This document shows, one piece after another, positions 1 through 5,104 of a DNA stretch of 5,104 nucleotides (its first letter is position 1; each line of letters starts with the position of its first letter). The notes under the pieces were generated by a model. The model ran no database searches, was not told the origin of the DNA, and worked only from the letters and a program-made list of their open reading frames with translations. This stretch comes from DATKWS01 sp035529435. Its GTDB lineage: Bacteria > Krumholzibacteriota > Krumholzibacteriia > Krumholzibacteriales > Krumholzibacteriaceae. Position numbers and translations under genes: made by a program. The DNA lies in NCBI GenBank assembly GCA_035529435.1, contig DATKWS010000215.1:1-5104 (forward strand), in the 5' to 3' direction.

Positions 1-1
1 A

Positions 2-1033
2 AAGTGCCCTGTCCCTAGCAATGGTTGGTCGCGTTCTCCTGAAACACTGCAGAAGCTGATCGAGAAAAACGAGATCATCTTCGGAGAAGACGAGACAGTA
101 CAGCCCAGAAGAAAAGTTTATTTAAAAGCTGATTCTGGACGCCAATTATCTTCTGTGATCAGCGACTCTGGAAGAGGAAAAAACGATGTAGCAAAGCTGG
201 GACTTGAATTCCCATACTGCCATCCTGTATCGCTCTATGTGGAACTGTTGGGAGCGGCTATAGCCGAAAGCGGCGATGTTGTTCTCGATCATTTCGCCGG
301 TTCTGGCACCACTGGTCACGCCGTCATTAACCTCAACCGCGAAGAAGGGGGCATCCGCAAATTCATCTTGGCTGAAGAGGACAAGTGCTTTGAGACGATC
401 CTTCTGCCCCGCATCAAGAAAGTAACGTTCTCGCCCGAGTGGAAGGACGGCAAGCCCAAGCGTATGGCCACACCTGAAGAGGCCGAGCGTAGTCCGCGCA
501 TCGTGAAGTACATCCGCCTCGAGTCCTACGAAGACGCTCTAAACAACATCGAGTTCGACGACGCGTCCGGGCAGCAGGCCATGAAGTTCGACGACTACCT
601 GCTCAAGTACATGCTCAAGTGGGAGACGCGGGCGAGCGAGACGCTGCTGAACGTGGAGAAGCTGGCCCGGCCGTTCAGCTACAAGCTGCACATCCACGCG
701 GACGGACAAACCCGTGAGAAGATTGCCGACATACCCGAGACGTTCAACTACCTGCTGGGATTGCACGTCGCGACACGGCGGGTCTATGACGATGACGGGC
801 GGCGGTACCTTGTCTATCGCGGCCGGATCGATCACCGCAAGATCGTGGTCATCTGGCGCGAGACGGAGGGCTGGGAACAGAAGGATCTGGAGCGGGACAA
901 GAAGTTCGTTGCCGAGCAGAAACTGACCGAGGGTGCGGATGAAGTATTCGTCAACGGCGATTCGTTCATTCCGGGAGCCAGGGCGTTGGAGCCGCTGTTC
1001 AAGGCCAGGATGTTCGCGGAGGTGCCGGTATGA
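2..1033 (+). CDS. mod: Type III restriction-modification methyltransferase subunit Mod, 5'-truncated by window edge
   Basis: The frame is open from base 2 to the TGA at 1031-1033, giving the last 343 residues; the true start lies upstream. A GTG at 155 is in frame but is not the start, because typical Mod sequence (CPVPSNGW, then IIFGEDE and QPRRK) is already encoded before it. The conserved block LGLEFPYCHPVSLY is followed by methyltransferase motif I, DHFAGSGTTGHA (Asp codon at 287), the S-adenosylmethionine site. Motif I lying near the C-terminal end fits the beta class of N6-adenine methyltransferases, where the catalytic DPPY motif comes first; that motif would be outside the window. The remainder (PRIKKVTF, EWKDGKPKR, GDSFIPGARALEP) is the C-terminal domain typical of type III Mod. 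The protein recognises the target site, methylates one strand and forms the complex with Res. It overlaps the next gene by 4 nt (ATGA). Base composition changes inside the gene near 270-300, from AT-richer to GC-rich. Confidence 0.93.
   Translation, partial: KCPVPSNGWSRSPETLQKLIEKNEIIFGEDETVQPRRKVYLKADSGRQLSSVISDSGRGKNDVAKLGLEFPYCHPVSLYVELLGAAIAESGDVVLDHFAGSGTTGHAVINLNREEGGIRKFILAEEDKCFETILLPRIKKVTFSPEWKDGKPKRMATPEEAERSPRIVKYIRLESYEDALNNIEFDDASGQQAMKFDDYLLKYMLKWETRASETLLNVEKLARPFSYKLHIHADGQTREKIADIPETFNYLLGLHVATRRVYDDDGRRYLVYRGRIDHRKIVVIWRETEGWEQKDLERDKKFVAEQKLTEGADEVFVNGDSFIPGARALEPLFKARMFAEVPV
1018..1022 (+). promoter_or_regulatory. Ribosome binding site for the MntA-like gene
   Basis: GGAGG lies inside the end of mod, 7 nt before the ATG at 1030. 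It supports that start, and with the ATGA overlap it suggests translation coupled to mod. Confidence 0.75.
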
Positions 1034-1332
1034 GCGCGAAGATAGCGATTCCCAAGAAGATGATCGCGGAGTTCTGCCGCCGCAACCGGATTCGGCGGCT
1101 GGCGTTGTTCGGATCGGTGCTGCGAGACGATTTCGGCCCCGACAGCGACGTGGACGTGCTGGTTGAGTTCGAGCCTGATGCGCGGGTGGGATTGATCACG
1201 CTGGCGGGCATGGAAATCGAGTTGACCCGTCTGCTGTGTCGCAAGGCGGATATGCATACCGCTAAGGGCCCTAGTCCGTATTTCCGGGACGAGCTGCTGG
1301 ATACGGCGGAGGTGCAGTATGAGCAAGCGTGA
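1030..1332 (+). CDS. mntA: MntA-like minimal nucleotidyltransferase (type VII antitoxin family)
   Basis: This 100-residue protein has the full signature of minimal nucleotidyltransferases: G28-S29, ten residues, then D40-V41-D42 (GSX10DXD), with a third likely metal-binding acid at D74 (RKADMHT). The ending, SPYFRDELL then AEVQY, is typical of the family. In characterised HepT/MntA pairs such as that of Shewanella oneidensis, MntA transfers AMP from ATP to a tyrosine in the toxin's RX4HXY motif and so neutralises the RNase. All expected motif residues are present, so the enzyme looks functional. It overlaps mod by 4 nt and the HepT-like gene by 14 nt. The start at 1030 is supported by GGAGG 7 nt upstream and by the full-length fit. 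The partner gene next to it seems to lack the tyrosine it would modify, so its present substrate is unclear. Family assignment is firm; an active role as antitoxin here is doubtful. Confidence 0.88.
   Translation: MSAKIAIPKKMIAEFCRRNRIRRLALFGSVLRDDFGPDSDVDVLVEFEPDARVGLITLAGMEIELTRLLCRKADMHTAKGPSPYFRDELLDTAEVQYEQA
1308..1312 (+). promoter_or_regulatory. Ribosome binding site for the HepT-like gene
   Basis: GGAGG lies inside the end of the MntA gene, 6 nt before the ATG at 1319. It decides for this start over the in-frame ATG at 1340. Confidence 0.7.
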
Positions 1333-1507
1333 CGATCAAATGACGGTGAATGACATGCTCGGTCACGCCCGCGAAGCGGTCGAGCTGCTCGGCGATGCGA
1401 GCCGTGAAAATTTGAAAAACAATCGAGTGATGCAGTGGGATACCGTGACATCGGACCTGCCCCCATTGGTCGAAGCTCTTGAAACAATAGTCAAAGAGAG
1501 AACATAG
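1319..1507 (+). CDS. hepT: HepT-like HEPN (DUF86) toxin with an internal in-frame deletion, probably inactive
   Basis: The ORF encodes 62 residues, against roughly 110-120 for normal HepT. Residues 1-39 match the family's N-terminus (first helix NDMLGHAREAVELL, then NRVMQ), and residues 40-62 (WDTVTSDLPPLVEALETI) match its last helix. By my recollection of the family, about 50 residues normally lie between these blocks, including the conserved PEIPW segment and the RX4HXY active site (typically RNRLIHGY). Here Q39 is followed directly by W40, with the junction near 1433-1438, and the reading frame is kept through to the normal C-terminus. Both the RNase residues (Arg, His) and the tyrosine that MntA AMPylates would be gone, so toxicity is unlikely. 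The gene starts 14 nt inside the MntA gene, and its TAG stop is directly followed by the ATG of res. It may persist because it keeps translation running into res. An assembly error remains possible. Confidence 0.75.
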   Translation: MSKRDDQMTVNDMLGHAREAVELLGDASRENLKNNRVMQWDTVTSDLPPLVEALETIVKERT

Positions 1508-4500
1508 ATGATGCCCCGAGCGCGCAGCGGCACGGTGGAGTACATCAAGCTCGAGCAGCGGTTGGTCCTGCTCGCCTGGATGAACGGGCATCTCGGGTAC
1601 GAGAGCAACCGTGCTCTACTGAAGGACATGAAGGAGGCACGGGAAGGGTTCGATTCCTCGGGCCGCAGCGATATCTTTCTTCGCCTCGAAGAACGCGGAG
1701 ACAATATAAAAATCCCGCTGAACGATCTCGCCCGTTACGACGATCATATCCGTGAGCATCTGCGCGCCATGAACGCCAGGAGACCCGAGCCGATCAGGCT
1801 GCGTTACTTCCAGTACCTCGCCGTTCTCTACACCGAAATCTTCCTGGACTGGTATTTCAATCGCCGGGGAGAGATGCTCCACTCTTTGAACTGCTTCGTC
1901 GAGGAACGCAACGCCGCGAAGTCACCCAACGAGGCGAAGGACGCAACATTCTCAGAGTCCGATCTCAAGAAGCTCGCCTTCTGGATGGCGACCGGCAGCG
2001 GTAAAACGCTCATCATGCACATCAACTACCGGCAATTTCTGCACTACAACGACCAGCCGCTGGATAATATCCTGCTGATAACACCGAACGAGGGGTTGAG
2101 CGACCAGCACATGGAGGAAATGGGAGCCTCGGACATTCGATGCCGAAGGTTCGACCTGAATGAGAGCAGCTTGATGACATCGGGGAAGGACACGGTCCTG
2201 GTCATCGAGATCACCAAACTGGTTCAGGAAAAGCGCGGCGGCGGCGTGAGCGTGCCCGTGGAGGCGTTCGAGGGGAACAACCTGATCTTCGTGGACGAGG
2301 GCCACAAGGGCTCCGGCGGCGAAGCGTGGCGGAGCTTCCGAGAAGCGCTGGGTGATACAGGCTTCACGTTCGAATACAGTGCGACGTTCGGACAGGCCCT
2401 GACGGCCGCGAGGAACGACCGTCTTACGGAGGAGTACGGCAAGGCCATCATTTTCGATTATTCGTACCGCTACTTCCACGGCGACGGGTACGGCAAGGAT
2501 TTCCGCATCCTCAACCTCAAGGAGGAGACGACTGAGGATAAGACGGAGACTCTCCTTCTCGGCAACCTGCTGTCATTTTACGAGCAGCAGCGGGTGTTCA
2601 AGGGGCAGGCGGAGGCCCTCCGGCCGTACAATCTCGAGAAGCCGCTCTGGGTATTCGTCGGCAGCACCGTTAACGCCGTCTATACCGAGAACAAGCGGAA
2701 GCGAAGCGACATATTGACCGTGGCCCGGTTCCTGCACCACCTCCTGGAGAACCGGCAGGGCCGGATGATCGAGACGATCAAAAAGCTCATCCAGGGCGAT
2801 TCCGGATTGGTTACGCCTGACGGACTGGATGTCTTCGAGGGCAAGTTCGAGTACCTCCAGGAAAGCAGTACGTCTTCCGAAGATGTATACAGGGGCATCC
2901 TCGCCGATGTGCTCCACGCTCCGGCGGGCGGCGGCCTGCACCTCTGCGACATACGGGGAAGCGCCGGGGAGCTCGGCCTGAAGGCCGGCGGCGCCGATGA
3001 ATATTTCGGTCTCATCTACATCGGCGATACCGGTACGTTCAAGAAGCTCGTCGAAGAGGACGAATCGGGGATAACGATCGAAGAGGACGCCGTCACCGGT
3101 TCCCTGTTCGAGGGCATCAACGATCTCGATACGAGCATCGACATTCTCATCGGCGCGAAGAAGTTCATGGAGGGCTGGAATTCATGGCGGGTCTCGAACA
3201 TGGGACTGCTCAACATCGGCCGCAGGGAAGGATCCGAGATCATCCAGCTCTTCGGGCGCGGTGTGCGCCTCCGGGGCAGGGATTTCACACTCAAGAGGAG
3301 CTCGGCGCTGTCCGGCACACACCCCGACCGCCTGAGACTGCTCGAGACACTGAGTATCTTCGCGGTGCGCGCGAACTACATGTCCCAGTTCCGCGAGTAC
3401 CTGGAGAAGGAGGGAGTAGAAACCGAGGGCGATGTCGAGCTGCCCCTGGCGATCAGGCCAAATGAAGAGTTCCTGGGTAGAGGGTTGATGGTGCCGCGCG
3501 TGCTCGAGGACCGCAGCTTCGCCGACGAGGCGGACATCATCCTCATCCCCGATGAATCGGCACATGTGCGTGTGGACATGTCGCTCAAGGTCCAGGCCCT
3601 GGAAAGCGGCGCCGACGGCATAACGGCAGTCGATGCTCATGCCGGCCGGGATGTGAACATCCCCGCTGCGAGCCTCGACCTGGTGGACTGGGAGAGGGTG
3701 TACCTCGAGCTGCTCGAGTACAAGGAGCATAAGGGGCTCGCCAACCTCGCCATTCACCCGGAGGCACCGAGGAAAATTCTGGCGACGACCGAGTCCACCA
3801 AGCTGTACACCCTTGTCGCCGACAAGTCGGTGGTGGAACCGGAATCGTTCGCCGGCACGGCCCTGCTCCATGAGGCTGTACTCACCATCCTCCGTAAGTA
3901 CGTGGATGGTTTCTACCGGGCGCGAAGGGAACGGTGGGACTCGAAGCACATGGTGTACAAGACACTCGATGAGAATGACCCCAACCTGAGCTTCAACCGC
4001 GGGATCGTCAGGGAGCGAGAGTTCAGCAGGTATGTCGTCAAAGTGGCACGCTCCGAGAGCGAACTGGTCGACGCCGTCCGGAAGCTGATCGATGATGTCG
4101 ACCGTTTGTACGAGGAAGAGGCGGGGAAGCTGCCTCGTATCCATTTCGACCGGCACCTCTACCAGCCGCTTCTCATCGAGCACGGAGACAAGGTTCGGAT
4201 GATTCCCCCCGGCCTGAACGAAGGCGAGGCGCGGTTCGTGAGCGGCCTGAAGGAATACTGGGCGGAGGAGAAAGACGGGGCGCTGGCGGGGACCGAGGTG
4301 TTTCTCCTGCGGAACCTGAGCCGCGGCGCGGGGATCGGTTTCTTCGAGGAGCGGGGGTTCTACCCGGATTTCATTCTGTGGATATTGGAAGCCGGGAAAC
4401 AACACATCATATTTGTTGATCCGCACGGCATGCTTCACGCCGGAGCCTACTCGCACGATGAGAAAGCGCGCCTGCATGAATCGCTCCCTGCCCTCGCCGG

Positions 4501-4714
4501 TGAAATCGCCGCGAGGAGCGTTCATAAGAACATCCGTTTGGATTCGTACATCGTCTCGACGACACCTTACCCGGAACTGCGCACGAAGTACGATGACGGA
4601 TCGTGGAGTAAGGAACGATTCGCCGACGCGCATATCCTCTTTTTTGAATCCGACGACGGGTACAATTATATGAGAATGCTATTTTCGGAGCAGCTCTCCC
4701 GGTGGAGTATATGA
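1508..4714 (+). CDS. res: Type III restriction enzyme Res subunit (SF2 helicase/translocase plus C-terminal nuclease domain)
   Basis: This 1068-residue protein is close in size to known Res subunits (EcoP15I Res is about 970). Around Q102 (RYFQYLAVLYTEIFLD) lies a Q-motif-like segment. Helicase motifs follow in order: Walker A ATGSGKT at 161-167; motif Ia TPNEGLSDQH from 192; Walker B DEGH at 263-266; motif III SAT at 291-293; the start of the second RecA domain at WVFVGST from 381; motif V region KKFMEGWN at 551-558; and motif VI QLFGRGVR at 580-587. The C-terminal GFYPDF (D954) and FVDPHG (D971) fit a PD-(D/E)XK nuclease core, except that H973 occupies the usual lysine position. With Mod it would use ATP to search from unmethylated sites and cut nearby. 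The start is ATG 1508, directly after the hepT stop; ATG 1511 is an equally plausible neighbour. Only a weak purine-rich site (AAGAGAG, 1494-1500) precedes it, so it probably depends on coupling. Confidence 0.93.
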   Translation: MMPRARSGTVEYIKLEQRLVLLAWMNGHLGYESNRALLKDMKEAREGFDSSGRSDIFLRLEERGDNIKIPLNDLARYDDHIREHLRAMNARRPEPIRLRYFQYLAVLYTEIFLDWYFNRRGEMLHSLNCFVEERNAAKSPNEAKDATFSESDLKKLAFWMATGSGKTLIMHINYRQFLHYNDQPLDNILLITPNEGLSDQHMEEMGASDIRCRRFDLNESSLMTSGKDTVLVIEITKLVQEKRGGGVSVPVEAFEGNNLIFVDEGHKGSGGEAWRSFREALGDTGFTFEYSATFGQALTAARNDRLTEEYGKAIIFDYSYRYFHGDGYGKDFRILNLKEETTEDKTETLLLGNLLSFYEQQRVFKGQAEALRPYNLEKPLWVFVGSTVNAVYTENKRKRSDILTVARFLHHLLENRQGRMIETIKKLIQGDSGLVTPDGLDVFEGKFEYLQESSTSSEDVYRGILADVLHAPAGGGLHLCDIRGSAGELGLKAGGADEYFGLIYIGDTGTFKKLVEEDESGITIEEDAVTGSLFEGINDLDTSIDILIGAKKFMEGWNSWRVSNMGLLNIGRREGSEIIQLFGRGVRLRGRDFTLKRSSALSGTHPDRLRLLETLSIFAVRANYMSQFREYLEKEGVETEGDVELPLAIRPNEEFLGRGLMVPRVLEDRSFADEADIILIPDESAHVRVDMSLKVQALESGADGITAVDAHAGRDVNIPAASLDLVDWERVYLELLEYKEHKGLANLAIHPEAPRKILATTESTKLYTLVADKSVVEPESFAGTALLHEAVLTILRKYVDGFYRARRERWDSKHMVYKTLDENDPNLSFNRGIVREREFSRYVVKVARSESELVDAVRKLIDDVDRLYEEEAGKLPRIHFDRHLYQPLLIEHGDKVRMIPPGLNEGEARFVSGLKEYWAEEKDGALAGTEVFLLRNLSRGAGIGFFEERGFYPDFILWILEAGKQHIIFVDPHGMLHAGAYSHDEKARLHESLPALAGEIAARSVHKNIRLDSYIVSTTPYPELRTKYDDGSWSKERFADAHILFFESDDGYNYMRMLFSEQLSRWSI

Positions 4715-4812
4715 GAGTTATTAATGGATCAAACTTCAACGCCATCAATTCTCGCATAGGACCGGAAATTAATCGCCGCCGATTCAAGAGGGTTAATGAT
4801 TTTGGGCGATAA
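4711..4812 (+). CDS. Possible 33-residue small ORF coupled to the end of res (doubtful)
   Basis: An ATG at 4711 overlaps the res stop in an ATGA arrangement, the same junction type as mod/mntA. The frame runs 33 codons to TAA at 4810-4812. The product would be basic, with an IGPEINRRRFKRV stretch, and I recognise no domain. GGTGGAG at 4701-4707 is only 3 nt from the ATG, which is short for a ribosome binding site. Codon use is more AT-rich than in res. It may be a chance ORF, a remnant of a lost gene, or a true coupled small protein. Nothing but position supports it. Confidence 0.2.
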   Translation: MRVINGSNFNAINSRIGPEINRRRFKRVNDFGR

Positions 4813-4816
4813 AACA

Positions 4817-4830
4817 TTCAATATATTGAA
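4817..4830. repeat. 14-bp perfect palindrome upstream of the PilZ promoter
   Basis: TTCAATATATTGAA is identical to its own reverse complement, and the symmetry ends at both flanks. It ends 11 bp before the TTGACA box. It could be an operator for a dimeric regulator. On the minus strand it is followed by a short TGTTTT stretch, so a weak minus-strand terminator is another reading. Chance palindromes are common in DNA this AT-rich. Confidence 0.5.
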
Positions 4831-4841
4831 ATAAAACAGTG

Positions 4842-4870
4842 TTGACAGAATTTATTAATATTAATAACCT
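4842..4870 (+). promoter_or_regulatory. Candidate sigma70-type promoter for the PilZ gene
   Basis: The -35 box is a perfect TTGACA at 4842-4847. At the ideal 17-bp spacing the -10 is TAACCT (4865-4870), which keeps only the first two bases and the last base of TATAAT. The start point would fall near 4877, leaving a leader of about 65 nt before the ATG at 4942. A better -10-like TATATT occurs at 4911-4916 but has no good -35 at a normal distance. Confidence 0.5.
4852..4867. repeat. 16-bp perfect AT palindrome overlapping the promoter spacer and -10
   Basis: TTATTAATATTAATAA is its own reverse complement over all 16 bases, and the symmetry stops at both ends. It fills the spacer and reaches into the proposed -10, where a bound repressor would block polymerase. 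It consists only of A and T, so chance cannot be excluded. Confidence 0.5.
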
Positions 4871-4926
4871 CTCTTCTGGGATTTGCTCATATAGCGCACT
4901 AAACCGAATTTATATTTTCCGTCTCT

Positions 4927-4934
4927 GGGAGGGG
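4927..4934 (+). promoter_or_regulatory. Strong ribosome binding site for the PilZ gene
   Basis: GGGAGGGG is followed by a 7-nt spacer to the ATG at 4942. It stands out in an otherwise AT-rich leader and fixes the start of the downstream gene. Confidence 0.75.
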
Positions 4935-4941
4935 TTTTCTT

Positions 4942-5104
4942 ATGGAGTTCCGCGAGAAAAGAGAATTCGCCAGAAACAAAACCGATCGAATACCCGCAAC
5001 GCTTATATCCGATAAGAACGAAACGAGTTGTGGGTATCTGCAAGACATCAGCCAATCCGGCGCTTTCATTAAAGACTGCTTTCTCGATCAAGACGTTGCA
5101 ACAA
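4942..5104 (+). CDS. PilZ-domain protein (putative c-di-GMP receptor), 3'-truncated by window edge
   Basis: The frame from ATG 4942 stays open for 54 codons to the window end. Both halves of the PilZ signature are visible: RxxxR at R7-R11 (REFAR, in KREFARNKTDRIPATLI) and DxSxxG at D35-G40 (DISQSG), separated by 23 residues. In PilZ proteins these residues bind cyclic di-GMP, and the domain usually starts near the N-terminus, as here; it often acts in motility, exopolysaccharide or adhesion control. No signal peptide or membrane segment appears in the visible part. A strong GGGAGGGG site 7 nt upstream supports the start. The gene has its own candidate promoter and a lower G+C content than the restriction operon, so it is probably separate from it and closer to the host's base composition. 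Any output domain downstream is outside the window. Confidence 0.82.
   Translation, partial: MEFREKREFARNKTDRIPATLISDKNETSCGYLQDISQSGAFIKDCFLDQDVAT

Larger units (their letters stand above)
4715..4941. other. AT-rich intergenic region between res and the PilZ gene
   Basis: Apart from the doubtful small ORF, this gap holds no recognisable gene on either strand. It contains two AT-only or nearly AT-only palindromes, a TTGACA box between them, and the leader of the PilZ gene. I see no convincing rho-independent terminator for res. The best stem (AATCG/CGATT at 4771-4784, 4-nt loop) is only 5 bp and lacks a following T run. Confidence 0.7.

Noticed and set aside
1..1033. Simple-sequence repeats for phase-variable switching of mod
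   Set aside because: Phase-variable type III mod genes carry tandem tetra- or pentanucleotide tracts, usually near the 5' end. None is visible in the part of mod inside the window; the 5' end cannot be judged.
999..1487. 162-codon minus-strand frame across mntA and hepT
   Set aside because: The + strand frames here show clear MNT and HEPN family motifs, good ribosome binding sites and coupling; the minus frame has low-complexity Ser/Arg-rich sequence.
3182..4633. 483-codon open frame on the minus strand opposite res
   Set aside because: It lies wholly inside res, has no recognisable domain and a biased composition typical of an antisense frame in GC-rich coding DNA. The + strand reading has all the helicase motifs in order.
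4724..4759. 11-codon ORF starting at ATG 4724
   Set aside because: It is too short, has no good ribosome binding site and no recognisable sequence.
4771..4784. Hairpin AATCG-CCGC-CGATT as a terminator for the restriction operon
   Set aside because: The stem is only 5 bp and is followed by CAAGAGGG instead of a T run, so it does not meet the pattern of a rho-independent terminator.
4868..4932. CCTCTC (4868-4873) pairing with GGGAGG (4927-4932) to hide the PilZ ribosome binding site
   Set aside because: The pairing is 6 bp with one G-U over a long loop, and the left arm lies upstream of the transcription start predicted from the TTGACA box, so it would probably not be in the message.
4861..5091. 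76-codon minus-strand frame at the right edge
   Set aside because: It overlaps the PilZ start, its ribosome binding site and the promoter region. The + strand has specific PilZ motifs, while this frame has no recognisable family features.

Overview
The window is bacterial DNA carrying most of a type III restriction-modification operon on the + strand, followed by an AT-rich gap and the first 54 codons of a second, probably independent transcription unit. I cannot name the organism. A PilZ-domain gene indicates Bacteria. The operon body is GC-rich (36 of 60 bases G+C at 601-660), whereas the left edge (25 of 60 at 121-180), the downstream gap (14 of 60 at 4801-4860) and the PilZ gene (28 of 60 at 4981-5040) are clearly poorer. 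This suggests that the GC-rich block arrived by transfer or recombination, and that its left boundary lies inside the methyltransferase gene.

Layout: 2-1033 is the C-terminal 343 residues of the Mod subunit (DNA N6-adenine methyltransferase; the 5' part is outside the window). 1030-1332 is a complete MntA-type minimal nucleotidyltransferase. 1319-1507 is a 62-residue HepT-like (HEPN/DUF86) protein that appears to have lost its catalytic middle in frame. 1508-4714 is a complete 1068-residue Res subunit (SF2 helicase/translocase plus C-terminal nuclease region). 4711-4812 is a doubtful 33-codon ORF coupled to the res stop. 4813-4941 is AT-rich and holds two perfect palindromes, a TTGACA -35 box between them and a strong ribosome binding site. 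4942-5104 is the start of a PilZ (c-di-GMP receptor) gene cut by the window edge.

The four operon genes are packed with no spacing: a 4-nt overlap, a 14-nt overlap, then a stop codon directly followed by ATG. They are almost certainly one translationally coupled message. Mod would methylate and recognise the target site, and Res would translocate or switch on DNA and cut unmodified sites. The MntA/HepT pair sits between mod and res. In intact systems HepT is an RNase toxin silenced when MntA AMPylates a tyrosine in its active-site motif. Here both the RNase motif and the target tyrosine seem to be missing, so the toxin half is probably dead while the antitoxin keeps all its motif residues. 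This is the most interesting observation in the window.
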